The position numbers were made by a program, and so were the translations under genes. The notes below the pieces were generated by a model that saw only the letters and a list, made by a program, of their open reading frames with translations, ran no database searches and was not told where the DNA came from. Shown here piece by piece: positions 44,701 to 53,185 of a DNA stretch of 61,125 bases (the first letter of the stretch is position 1; each line of letters starts with the position of its first letter). The stretch covers positions 1 to 61,125 of the forward strand of contig NZ_SMKZ01000041.1 of the NCBI RefSeq assembly GCF_004349065.1. The letters are read 5' to 3'. The stretch comes from Jiangella asiatica. GTDB lineage: Bacteria; Actinomycetota; Actinomycetes; Jiangellales; Jiangellaceae.

Positions 44701-46054
44701 GCTCGTCGAAGTACGCGGTGTCGGTCAAGGCCGCGACCGCCTCGTCGACGGTGAGGCCGGGCGCGGCGGCGAACAGCAGCGCGGCGGCGCCGGCGACATG
44801 CGGCGTGGCCATCGACGTGCCCGAGACGACGCCGTAGCCGCCGCCGGGCAGTGACGAGTACACGTCTGCGCCCGGCGCGGACAGGTCGGGCTTGACGTAA
44901 GAGTCCGGCCAGTCCGCCGGCGCGTCGGCCCAGTCGGACCGGCGCACCGGACCGCCGCAGGAGAAGGCGGTGACGGTGTCGGTGCGGTCGGTGGCGCCGA
45001 CGCCCACCGCCTCCAGGACGTTGCCGGGGCTGGCCGTCTGGCCGGGTTCGCAGTCGTTGCCGATGGCCACAGCTGGGAAGACCCCGGCCGCGCGGACCGC
45101 CTGGACCGGCGCGATCAGCTCCTGGAGGTAGCCGCGGGAGCCCAGCGACATGCTGAGGACGTCCGCCGGCTCGCCGGCTGGTTCGCCGGCCTGGTCGAAC
45201 GGGTCGATGGCCCACTGCATCGCGGACACCACCTGGGCCCACGTGCCGTCGCCGCCGCCGTAGAACGGCGCGTGCATCATGAGCGCGCCGGGCGCGACAC
45301 CGATGGCCACACCGGACGTGTCGCCGCCGTGGATGGTGCCGGCCACATGCGTGCCGTGGCCGTTCTCCTCGTCGCCGTCGTACGGCGTCGAGCGGAGGAT
45401 GCCACCGAACCGGTCGAACTCCATCCAGCCGCCGGGGTGCGCGGGGTCCGCCGGGTCGTCGGTCGCCATCCGCCCGGCGAGGTCGGGGTGGCCGATGTCG
45501 ACGCCGCTGTCGATGGTCGCCACCCGGACTCCGGACCCGTCGATGCCCAGCTCGTCGTGGACCCGGTCGGCGCCGATCCGGTCGACACCCCAGGTGGCGT
45601 CGCCCACGGCGAGTGCGGCGTCCACCGCCGTGGTCGCGGTCGCGGTCGTCGCGGCCGGTTCCAGCGGCGTCACCGCGAAGTTCGGCACCACCCGGTCCAC
45701 GCCGGACAATTCGGCCAGCGCCTCGAAGGCCCCCTGCGACCCGGCCTCGGGCAGCTCGACCACCAGCGCGTTGGTGAGCCACAAGGCGGCACGGACGGTG
45801 CCGCCGGCGCGCTCCACCGCCTCCCGGACCGCGGGCTGGCTCCGCGCAGCCACATCCTTCAGCTCGGCGACGACGGCGTCGCGGTCGCCCTCGATCGCGG
45901 TCAGGTCGGCGGTTCCGGCCAGCACGACGACGACGCCCGCGCCGGACGGATCGGACAGCTCGGCTGACGCGCTCAGCGGCAGGGGCACCAGCAGCGACAC
46001 CACCAGCGCGGCCACCGCCGTGGCTGCGGCCGCGGTCGCTGCCCGCCGCGTCAT
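41705..46054 (-). CDS. Secreted S8 subtilase 3 of the operon, with WD40/TolB-like propeller
   Basis: This 1449-residue protein has a signal peptide (MTRRAATAAAATAVAALVVS), an I9-like propeptide, and a subtilisin domain with Asp182, His236, oxyanion Asn333 and Ser414 (SGTSMATPHVAG). It continues with two carboxypeptidase-regulatory-like repeats (GIVTDAATGAPVAGATV), then about seven or eight TolB/PD40-like propeller repeats (SADGRYVAFDSYA, GDTNRRADVFVRD) at roughly 690-1060, a CARDB-like domain, and the C-terminal module with GYDLRHVHQVAGFERSW and SVTDAHGIPFSVM. The ATG overlaps the upstream gene's stop (ATGA). The frame extends upstream of this start only as antisense-like sequence. Confidence 0.92.
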   Translation of the reverse strand: MTRRAATAAAATAVAALVVSLLVPLPLSASAELSDPSGAGVVVVLAGTADLTAIEGDRDAVVAELKDVAARSQPAVREAVERAGGTVRAALWLTNALVVELPEAGSQGAFEALAELSGVDRVVPNFAVTPLEPAATTATATTAVDAALAVGDATWGVDRIGADRVHDELGIDGSGVRVATIDSGVDIGHPDLAGRMATDDPADPAHPGGWMEFDRFGGILRSTPYDGDEENGHGTHVAGTIHGGDTSGVAIGVAPGALMMHAPFYGGGDGTWAQVVSAMQWAIDPFDQAGEPAGEPADVLSMSLGSRGYLQELIAPVQAVRAAGVFPAVAIGNDCEPGQTASPGNVLEAVGVGATDRTDTVTAFSCGGPVRRSDWADAPADWPDSYVKPDLSAPGADVYSSLPGGGYGVVSGTSMATPHVAGAAALLFAAAPGLTVDEAVAALTDTAYFDERHGAQRPNARFGAGRIDAHRAVLAVTGGTGIAGIVTDAATGAPVAGATVAVGGRVTRADDTGAFHLLAPAGSRTVEVAAGTYRAATLDVTVPAHAVATADVELAPEPAGSVTGRVAFGPTGAGVPGAAVEVLPAAGTTPGTTAETSTDASGEFDLGRLAAGSYRLRAHAPGLPPSAPLMVEVAAGRDTAVELALSEPASVELVSAGPDGEPADGTSSNVSISADGRYVAFDSYAGNLVPGDTNRRADVFVRDTSTGEVERVSLGAGGAEGNSDSVAPAISADGRYVAFESLATTLADGDTPFTMDVFVHDRVTGTTERVSVGPGGATGPGWSSAASISGDGRYVTFSSYAAHLVEGDVNGTGDVFVRDRSTGTTRLISLSATGEQGNGASTDGVISADGQHVAFESAATNLAGEDTNERGDVFVRDLVAGTTELVSVAADGTQGEHSSAEVAISGDGRVVAFTSLASTLVPGDTNRDYDVFVRDRTAGSIELASLGGDASSTRPRVSGDGRHVAFASGSTGLVPGDTNGAHDVFVRDLELDRTDRVSLRADGGQADGTSIYSAINADGQRVAVYSEAPNLVDGDTNRLADVFVVDRSPEAGPAARFAVHDLEVTPGTARPGEPVTVAVQVTNLGAAAGDLDVPLTVAGAEQPVRTAAPGPGETTTLTWTTTPSALGGHDVRAGAGPHEVAGSVRVRPPEVELETGLAGAAVSLVDGDRLARVATTGADGGVSFETTTASGSYTVVVHRPGTTADPTGYLLTQPVTVDDDTEVEMSAEQGTAVLDLRLDQAATGHQALTYLRPETTGPHGFAFAPGPVVVTRGGYDLRHVHQVAGFERSWLGVSDVVAGVDVDADATHRFGGPGAASLTAAMDTGTQFTTGWSVTDAHGIPFSVMTLGELDPARPASPAVPRHAVLEDLPATVRVGPPAEVVLRMYDASGRQVHGGGLAWDQRRLTRDLNTITGTVDRRYRLELEIEAGPYPPAEITATAHLRTNRRTS

Positions 46055-49000
46055 GGCCGCACCCGGGCCCGGGCCGTGGCCACCAGCTCGCCCGGCGGGT
46101 AACCGCCGGTCTCGGCGGTCAGCGTGACCCGGTAGGTGCCGGCGGGTACCGGGTCGGCGTACGAGGTCAGGTCGCGGGTGAGCGTCCCTTCGCCCCAGCC
46201 CACCCCGCCGCCGTGCAGTTGCGCGCCGGATGGGCCGAACAGTCGGATGACCACCTCGGTCTCCCGTGCGCCGGCGCCGGTGAGCAGGCCAGTGACGTCC
46301 TCGAGGACGGTGGCGCCGGCCGGCGCCCGCCGCGGCCCGGGCTCGCCCATCGACACGAACACCAGACCGTGCGCGTCGGTGACCGACCAGTCGATCGTCA
46401 GCTGGGTGCCGGCCACGGTGGCGGTGGCCGCGGCCACTGCCGGGCCGCCGAACGACACCGTCGACGTGGCTCCGGCCGTCGCGGCGGGCAGCGGCGCGAC
46501 CGCGGAGACTGCCCACGAGTCGTGCTCGAAGGCGCGCACCGTGTGCACGTGCTGGACGTCGTACCGGCCGGGCGTCACCAGCACCGTCCCGGCCGGGAAC
46601 GGGAAGCCGAGGGCCCCGGTCAGCTCGTGTCGCAGGTAGCTGACCGCGGTGTGCCCGCCGCCGATGCTGTCCAGCCGCAGGTCGACGGCGGCCAGGCCGG
46701 CGACGTCGGGCCGCAGGTCCAGGGCCTCGTCGCCGGTCACCGTCACCGGCTCGACCAGCAGGTGCTCGGCATCGCGCACGACCACGACGTGGTCTCCTGC
46801 CACCGGCGGCTCGAACGTCAGGCGGCCGGCGGCGTCGGTGCCGCCGAGGGGCATCAGCCACTCGCCGGACGGGTCGACCAGCTCGACGGTCGCGCCGGGC
46901 AGCGTCGTCAGCTCCACCCGTGGCGGCCGGACCCGGAACGTCGCGGCCTCCTCGCCGACGCGGACAGGGTACACGCGGGCCTCGTCGCGGCGCAGCGGCC
47001 AGCTGACCGTGCGGGTCTCACCGGGCTCCAGCGTGACCTCGGCGGTGGCCGCGACGGCGCCGTGCACCACCAGCTCGGCGGTGTGCGTCACCGGCGACCC
47101 GCCGACGTTCGTCACGTCCGCGCTGACGACAACCTCGCCGCCGGCCGTGGTGACGGCCTCGTCGACGCGCAGGTTCCACTCGACCACCCGCGGCAGCGCC
47201 GGATCGGGCACCGGGCCGGCCCAGGCCAGTGCGTTGGTGAACACCGTGCCGGCGTCGTCGGTCCAGGTGCCGGGATGGTTGGAGGTCGTCGTCCCGTGCG
47301 CGGACAGCAGCACGTGCCGGTTGGTGGGTCGCTGCTGCACGGCGACGGCGTCGCCGACGGTCCCGGTGTCGGTCCGCCCGATCGTGCCGATGACCTCCCG
47401 GTCGTCGCCGGCGTACCCCTCGAACCAGGCGTGGAACCGGTTCAGGCTCAGCTCGTCGATGAGGATGCGGTCGCCGACCTCCCAGCCGGCGAAGATCGGG
47501 TGGTCGGCGAGCACCTCGTAGTACAGGTCGCCCTCGACCGCGATGCCGCCGTCCTCGTACCTGGCGGCCGGGTTGCCCAGGTAGTCCACCAGGAGGCTGA
47601 TGCCGAACGGGTCCCAATGCCAGGTGTCCAGGAACACGATGCCGGTTCCGCTCGCGTCCGCGGCGTCGAGCAGCGCGGTGAGCTCACCCTCCGTCACTCC
47701 GGCCGCGTAGCTCACCACGACCGTGCCGAAACCGCTCAGGTCGCCGCCGGCCCGCTCCCACGTGATCGGCACCGCCTCGATGTCCTGCCCGGCCAGGAAC
47801 CCGCGCAGGTGGCCGATGTCGTCGCCGAGCGTCGCCACCGTGGGCAGCGGCGCCCGCAGCTCGACGTCGAGGGCCGCGGTGGCTCCGGCGGCGACGGTGA
47901 CCGGCAGCGGGTCGGGGTCGGGCAGCGTCGCCGAGTGTGCCGTCACCGCCCAGTCACCGGCGGGAACCCCGTCGAACCGATAGCGGCCGTCGGACCCGGT
48001 GACCGCGGTGAGCGGTGTACCGGCGAGCGCGACGTCGACGCCCGGCACCGGGCTGCCCGTGTCGGCGTAGGTGACCGTGCCGGCGACCGATCCGGACGGC
48101 GACGGGGTCAGCGCCGCGTCGGCGGTGGTGACGGCGTCAGCCCGGACCACCGCGGTCCGGGCGGCATCGCCGTAGCCGAACCCGCCGGCCGTCAGCTCGT
48201 ACGTCCCCGGCTCCAGCAGCAGGGTGTACCGGCCGGCTTCGTCGGTGCGAGTGGTGCGCCCGGAGTCGTCGCCGGTGACGATGACGGTGGCGCCCTCGAC
48301 CGGCCCACCGGTGACGGCGTCGGTGACCGTCCCGGTGAGCCCGGATGACAGCGCCACCTCGGAGACGGCGCGCAGGGCGTCCACCCTGCCCTGCCCGTAC
48401 CGCTCGTTGGGTCGCTCGTAGCCGTGGCGGGCGTCGAAGATCGCGGTCTGGGCCAGCACGCGCTGGACGTCGTCGACCACCAGCCCGGGCCGCGCCGAGA
48501 GCATCAGCGCGACCGTCCCGGCGACGTGCGGGGTCGCCGCCGAGGTGCCGGACAGGTGGCCGTAGCCGCCGCCGGGCAGGGTGGAGTAGACGTCGGTGCC
48601 CGGCGCGGTCAGGTCCGGCTTCACGTAGGAGTCCGGCCAGGTCGCCGGGGCGTTGGGCCAGTTGCTCCGGTCGACCACACCGCCGCACGACGACGGGTCG
48701 ACCGCGTCGGTGCCGTCGGTCGTTCCGACCGCGACCGCCTCGTAGACGTTGGCCGGGTTGCTGGTCAGGCCGGGCGGGCAGCCGTCGCCGATCGAGAAGA
48801 CGGGGACGATGCCGGCGGCCCGGATGGCGCGGGTGGGCGCGATCATCGCCGGGTGGAAGCCGACCTGGCTGAGCGACATGTTCACGACGTCCGCCGGCTC
48901 GCCGGCCGGCTCGCCATGGACGTCGACGGGGTCGATCGCCCACTGCATGCCGGCCATCAGCTGGTACAGCGTGCCGGTGCCGCCGGGCAGGATCAGCCCG

Positions 49001-49854
49001 TGCATGAGCTGAGCGCCCGGTGCCACGCCGACGGCGACGCCGGACTCGTCGCCGCCGTGGATGGTGCCGGAGACGTGGGTGCCGTGGCCCGTGGTGTCGT
49101 GCGGCGCGGAGCGGACCCGCTGGCCGTAGCTGTCGAACTCCATCCAGCCGCCGGGGTGTGTCTCGTCGGACGGTTCGGCTTGGTCATCGACGGCCATCCG
49201 GCCGGCGAGGTCGGGGTGCCCGATGTCCACGCCGGTGTCGAGGGTGGCCACCCGCACCCCGGACCCGTCCACTTCCAGCTCGTCCCACACCCGGTGCGCG
49301 CCGATGCGGTCGACGCCCCAGGTGCGGTCGACGACGGCGTCCGGCGTGCGCTGCGTGCCCGCCGCGGTCGTCGTCGCCTCGGCGGCGCGGACCTCGGCGT
49401 TGGGCGCGATCCAGGCCACGTCCGGCGCCCGGGCCAGCGCGCTCACCTGGGCCGCCGCCTCGGCCGCCGGCAGCCGCACCAGAACCGAGTTGTCGATCCA
49501 GAGGCTGTTCAGCACGGTGGCGCCGGCGAACGTGCCGCCCTCGGCCAGCCGGGCCTCGAACGCCGTGCGGCTGCCGGCGGCGGCCGCCTGCAGCCCGGCC
49601 ACCACGGCCTCCTGGTCACCGGCCAGGACGTCGAGGTCCGGCGCGGCGGCGAACGCGACGACGACGTCGAGCGGCTCGCCGGTGCGCGCGGCCTCCTCGG
49701 CCTGGGCGAGCAGGTCCGGCGCGATCAGGGCGGTGGCGCCGCCAGGCGCGGCACCGGCCGGGGGCTCGGCCGGTGCCGCGCTGCCGGGAAGGGCGGCGAA
49801 GACCCACGCCAGCCCAGCCATCGCGGCCATCCCGGCCCGTCGCCGGGCGCTCAT
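46051..49854 (-). CDS. Secreted S8 subtilase 2 of the operon, with oxyanion Asn to Asp change
   Basis: This 1267-residue protein has a signal peptide, a propeptide and a subtilisin domain with Asp206 (VATLDTGVDIGHPDLAG), His260 (GHGTHVSG) and Ser438 (SGTSAATPHVAG). Where its paralogues read AIGN, it reads SIGD, placing Asp357 in the oxyanion hole. Carboxypeptidase-regulatory-like repeats follow (about 505-690), then a Rossmann-like segment of 200 residues resembling GATase1/ThuA-like domains (VATLGDDIGHLRGFL, VFLDTWHWDPFG), a CARDB-like domain and the shared C-terminal module (YLRHELTGALGF, SVTDAHGLVFVSM). It overlaps both neighbours by 4 bp. Confidence 0.92.
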   Translation of the reverse strand: MSARRRAGMAAMAGLAWVFAALPGSAAPAEPPAGAAPGGATALIAPDLLAQAEEAARTGEPLDVVVAFAAAPDLDVLAGDQEAVVAGLQAAAAGSRTAFEARLAEGGTFAGATVLNSLWIDNSVLVRLPAAEAAAQVSALARAPDVAWIAPNAEVRAAEATTTAAGTQRTPDAVVDRTWGVDRIGAHRVWDELEVDGSGVRVATLDTGVDIGHPDLAGRMAVDDQAEPSDETHPGGWMEFDSYGQRVRSAPHDTTGHGTHVSGTIHGGDESGVAVGVAPGAQLMHGLILPGGTGTLYQLMAGMQWAIDPVDVHGEPAGEPADVVNMSLSQVGFHPAMIAPTRAIRAAGIVPVFSIGDGCPPGLTSNPANVYEAVAVGTTDGTDAVDPSSCGGVVDRSNWPNAPATWPDSYVKPDLTAPGTDVYSTLPGGGYGHLSGTSAATPHVAGTVALMLSARPGLVVDDVQRVLAQTAIFDARHGYERPNERYGQGRVDALRAVSEVALSSGLTGTVTDAVTGGPVEGATVIVTGDDSGRTTRTDEAGRYTLLLEPGTYELTAGGFGYGDAARTAVVRADAVTTADAALTPSPSGSVAGTVTYADTGSPVPGVDVALAGTPLTAVTGSDGRYRFDGVPAGDWAVTAHSATLPDPDPLPVTVAAGATAALDVELRAPLPTVATLGDDIGHLRGFLAGQDIEAVPITWERAGGDLSGFGTVVVSYAAGVTEGELTALLDAADASGTGIVFLDTWHWDPFGISLLVDYLGNPAARYEDGGIAVEGDLYYEVLADHPIFAGWEVGDRILIDELSLNRFHAWFEGYAGDDREVIGTIGRTDTGTVGDAVAVQQRPTNRHVLLSAHGTTTSNHPGTWTDDAGTVFTNALAWAGPVPDPALPRVVEWNLRVDEAVTTAGGEVVVSADVTNVGGSPVTHTAELVVHGAVAATAEVTLEPGETRTVSWPLRRDEARVYPVRVGEEAATFRVRPPRVELTTLPGATVELVDPSGEWLMPLGGTDAAGRLTFEPPVAGDHVVVVRDAEHLLVEPVTVTGDEALDLRPDVAGLAAVDLRLDSIGGGHTAVSYLRHELTGALGFPFPAGTVLVTPGRYDVQHVHTVRAFEHDSWAVSAVAPLPAATAGATSTVSFGGPAVAAATATVAGTQLTIDWSVTDAHGLVFVSMGEPGPRRAPAGATVLEDVTGLLTGAGARETEVVIRLFGPSGAQLHGGGVGWGEGTLTRDLTSYADPVPAGTYRVTLTAETGGYPPGELVATARARVRP

Positions 49855-52800
49855 GGCCGGTTCGGGAGCGGCCGGACCCGGACCGACTCGTCGGCGGTCA
49901 GGTCACCCGGACGGTAGCCGCCGGTGTCGACGTCCAGGGACACCTCGTAGCGGCCGTGCCGCACGTCGGCGGTCATCGCGTCGACGTCCAGCGACACGGT
50001 CGCCTCGTCCCAGTCCAGCCCGGTGCCGAAGATCTGCTCTCCGAGTGGAGCATTGACCCGGAGCACGGCGTCGGCCTCGTACGGCGCCTCGCCGGCCACC
50101 AGGTCCGGCAGCTGGTCCAGCACCACGGCGTCGGGCAGCCCGTCCCACGGGCGCAGCTCGGTCTCTGCCATCAGCGCGAACGGATGACCGTGCGCGTCGG
50201 TCACCGCCCAGGTCGCGGTCCACTGGGTGCGCTCGTCCTGGACGACGTCGAGGACGGCCTCGGCCGGACCGCCGTACTCGTGGGCATGCCGTCGTGGTTC
50301 GGTGAGGTCGAGCGCCTCGACCGCGGAGACGCTCCACCAGTCCCGCTCGAAGCCGGTCACGGCGTGCACATGCCGCAGGTCGTACCCGCCGGCGGTGGCG
50401 ACAACGGTGCCCGGTGCGACGGCGAAGCCCAGCGTGCCGGTCAGCTCGTGCCGCAGGTACGTCGCGGCCTGGTGCCAGTCGCCGACCCGGTCCAGGGTCA
50501 GGTCCAGGACGGCGTCCGCTGCGGCGTCCGGGCGCACCGCGAGCGTGGTGTCCGTTGCCACCCGCACCGGTTCGAGCAGCAGGTACTCGTAGGGGTGGTC
50601 CGCGGTGGCCGGCCGCCGCACCACGACCGTGTACTCCGCGTCCGGCGCGGTGGTCTCGAACGTCAGGGTGCCGGCCGCGTCGGTGCTGCCGACGTCGACC
50701 AGCTCGTCGCCGGCGAGCAGCTCGACCGTGGCGCCGGCGAGCGGCCCGGCCGCGGAGCCGGCGCCCGACACCGTCGTCGCAGAGAGCTCGACTCGCGGCG
50801 CCCGGACCCGGAACCGGCCGGTCAGCGAGCCCACGAAGAGGTCGTAGCCGCCCAGCTCCGACCGGGTCACCGGCCACGACACAGTGCGGGTCTCCCCCGG
50901 CGCCAGCTCGACGTCGGTGCTGGCCTCGACCCGCCAGCCGACCCGCAGCTCCACCGGCTCGCCGCCACTCGCGGCGCCGACGTTGGTGACGGCAACGGAG
51001 ACCGTCACGGGCTCGCCGGCCAGCACCTCCTCGTGGTCGACCCGCAGGTCCCAGGTGACGTATCGCGGTGCGGGCTCGCCGCCCGGCGCCGGCACCTCGA
51101 CGTCGGTGGTCGTCACAGTGTCCGCGGTGACGGTGACGTCGACGGCGAGTGGCTCCGGCGCGAGGTCGGTGGTGACCTCGAGCCGGTAGGACCCGGCCGG
51201 GACCGCCGGGATCTCGTACCGGCCGTCGGCGCCGGTGGTGGAGGCAGGTTCGATCGGGACCCCGGCCAGCCGCGCCGTCGCGCCCGGCACGCCGTGGCCG
51301 CTGCCCTGATAGGTGATCGTGCCGGCGATGGTCCCCGACGGCGCCTGGTCCAGCGCGAGGTCGACGGTGCCCACCTCGCCGGCCGCGACGGTGACCTCGG
51401 CTGTCGTGGAGGCGTAGCCGAAACGGCTCACTTCCAGCCGGTAGGTTCCCGGCACCAGCGGCAGCCGCCAGCCGCCGTCCGTGCCGGTGGTCCGCGCGCG
51501 CCCGCTGACCGGCTCGAGCACCTGTGCGCCGGCCAGCGGCTCGCCGGTCGCGGCGTTTGTGACCGTGCCGGCGACGCCGGAGTCCAGCGCGACGGTCAGC
51601 GTCGCCTCGTACGCGTCGATGCGGCCCCAGCCGAACCGAGGGTTCGGCCGCTCAGAGCCATGCCGGTCGTCGAAGAAGCTGGTGTCGATCAGCGCCTGCC
51701 GGGCGGCCTCGACGTCGACGCCCTGCGCGGCCTCGGCCATCAGCGCGACGGTGCCGGCGACGTGCGGCGCCGCCATCGACGTGCCGGTCAGGTACTGGTA
51801 GCCGCCGCCGGGCGCGGCCGACCAGACGTCGGTGCCGGGTGCGGAGACGTCCGGTACGACGTAGCTGTCCGGCCACTCCGCCGGCGGGTCCGCCCAGTCG
51901 CCGGCGCTCACGACGTTGCCGCAGGAGCCGTCGTTGACGTCGTCGTCGACGGTGGTGTTGCCGACGCCGACGGCCTCGAACACGTTGCCCGGGCTGCCCG
52001 AGCCGACGCCGCAGGAGCCGAACTGCCGGTTGCCGATCGCGAACGCGGGGAAGGCGCCGGCGGCGATGATCGCCCGAGTCGGCTCGATCATCTCTTGGAC
52101 GTACTGGTTGACGCCAAGCGACATGTTGACCACGTCGGCTGGCTCGCCGGCCGGGTCGCCGTTGACGTCGACGGGGTCGATCGCCCACTGCATGCCGGCA
52201 ACGACCTGCATGAACGTACCCTCGCCGCCGGGCAGCACCAAACCGTGCATCATCTGGGCGCCCGGTGCGACGCCGACGGCCACGCCGGACGTCGCGCCGC
52301 CGTGGATGGTGCCGGCGACGTGCGTGCCGTGGACGGCCGAGTCGTGCGGGGTGCTGGAGACCAGGCCGCCGTCGCTGCCGAACTCCATCCAGCCACCGGG
52401 GTGGCTGGCGTCGTCCGGGTCGGTGGTGATCATCTTGCCGGCAAGGTCCGGGTGGGAGATGTCGACGCCGGTGTCCAGGGTCGCTATGCGCACGCCGCCG
52501 CCGTCGACACCCAGCTCCGCCCAGGCGCGGTCGGCGCCGATGCGTTCGATGCCCCACGTGACTTCGCCGTCGGCGGCTGCCGCGGGGGTGGCGGGGTCGG
52601 CGGCCGCCTCGGCCTCCGGCGCGGTCAGGGTGAAGTTCGGGACGATCCGTGCCACCCCCGGCAGCTCGGCCAAGGCGGCCAGACCCGACTCCGCGGCGGC
52701 GCCGGGCAGCGAGACGAGGACCGAGTTGTTGATCCACAGCGCCGGACCCAGCCGCGCGCCGACGAGCCGGGAGTCGCGGGCCCGCAGTGCGGCGGCCACC

Positions 52801-53075
52801 GTCGCCCGGGCCGTCTCCGAGGCCGCCTTCAGCTCGCCAATTACGGCCTCCCGGTCCGCCGCACCGGGCACCGACGGCGGCGTGACCGCCGGCTGCATGA
52901 TCAGCACGGCTTCGACGGCGTCACCGTCCGCCGCCGCGGCGGTCAGCTCCGCGGCGACCGGCGCCGGCACCCCGTCGTCGGCCGCTCCCGAGGCACCCGC
53001 TGAGGTGCTGGCTGGGCCCAGCGGCCACGCCAGCAACCCCAGTGCGGCCACCAGCACCGGCATTCGTCGTCGCAT
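49851..53075 (-). CDS. Secreted S8 subtilase 1 of the operon
   Basis: This is the first gene of the four. The 1074-residue protein has a signal peptide (MRRRMPVLVAALGLLAWPLG), an I9-like propeptide (about 45-150), and a subtilisin domain with Asp201 (IATLDTG), His252 (VHGTHVAG), oxyanion Asn349 (AIGN) and Ser433 (TGTSMAAPHVAG). Extra Cys pairs in the long insert (SCGVGS, DGSCGN) suggest disulfides. Two carboxypeptidase-regulatory-like repeats, a CARDB-like domain and the shared C-terminal module (YLRHELTGTLGF, AVTDAHGHPFALM) follow. I chose the ATG at 53075 with GAGGGG upstream; the frame reaches 53102 without a better start. Confidence 0.93.
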   Translation of the reverse strand: MRRRMPVLVAALGLLAWPLGPASTSAGASGAADDGVPAPVAAELTAAAADGDAVEAVLIMQPAVTPPSVPGAADREAVIGELKAASETARATVAAALRARDSRLVGARLGPALWINNSVLVSLPGAAAESGLAALAELPGVARIVPNFTLTAPEAEAAADPATPAAAADGEVTWGIERIGADRAWAELGVDGGGVRIATLDTGVDISHPDLAGKMITTDPDDASHPGGWMEFGSDGGLVSSTPHDSAVHGTHVAGTIHGGATSGVAVGVAPGAQMMHGLVLPGGEGTFMQVVAGMQWAIDPVDVNGDPAGEPADVVNMSLGVNQYVQEMIEPTRAIIAAGAFPAFAIGNRQFGSCGVGSGSPGNVFEAVGVGNTTVDDDVNDGSCGNVVSAGDWADPPAEWPDSYVVPDVSAPGTDVWSAAPGGGYQYLTGTSMAAPHVAGTVALMAEAAQGVDVEAARQALIDTSFFDDRHGSERPNPRFGWGRIDAYEATLTVALDSGVAGTVTNAATGEPLAGAQVLEPVSGRARTTGTDGGWRLPLVPGTYRLEVSRFGYASTTAEVTVAAGEVGTVDLALDQAPSGTIAGTITYQGSGHGVPGATARLAGVPIEPASTTGADGRYEIPAVPAGSYRLEVTTDLAPEPLAVDVTVTADTVTTTDVEVPAPGGEPAPRYVTWDLRVDHEEVLAGEPVTVSVAVTNVGAASGGEPVELRVGWRVEASTDVELAPGETRTVSWPVTRSELGGYDLFVGSLTGRFRVRAPRVELSATTVSGAGSAAGPLAGATVELLAGDELVDVGSTDAAGTLTFETTAPDAEYTVVVRRPATADHPYEYLLLEPVRVATDTTLAVRPDAAADAVLDLTLDRVGDWHQAATYLRHELTGTLGFAVAPGTVVATAGGYDLRHVHAVTGFERDWWSVSAVEALDLTEPRRHAHEYGGPAEAVLDVVQDERTQWTATWAVTDAHGHPFALMAETELRPWDGLPDAVVLDQLPDLVAGEAPYEADAVLRVNAPLGEQIFGTGLDWDEATVSLDVDAMTADVRHGRYEVSLDVDTGGYRPGDLTADESVRVRPLPNRP

Positions 53076-53103
53076 GGCACCCCTCGGCTCGTGGATGGCC
53101 ATG

Positions 53104-53141
53104 ACGCTACGAATGCCGTGATCGTGAACTCAACGGTCACG
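53104..53141 (-). promoter_or_regulatory. Promoter and possible operator of the subtilase operon
   Basis: On the minus strand TTGAGT (53128-53133) and TAGCGT (53104-53109) form -35 and -10 boxes 18 bp apart, about 29 bp before the first subtilase ATG. An inverted repeat, CGTGA (53117-53121) and TCACG (53137-53141), surrounds the -35 and could be the site of the adjacent regulator. Confidence 0.5.
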
Positions 53142-53185
53142 AGCGGCGATTCTCCGCCAATGTCACAGAGACGACAGGACGCGGG

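Noticed and set aside
46055-46861. N-terminal extension of subtilase 3
   Set aside because: The sequence upstream of the ATG at 46054 is out of frame with, and overlaps, the end of subtilase 2; the ATG gives a signal peptide and an ATGA overlap.
49020-53003. Plus-strand open frame of more than 1300 codons across the subtilase genes
   Set aside because: It is Arg/Pro-rich and antisense to two well-supported proteases; no recognisable domain.
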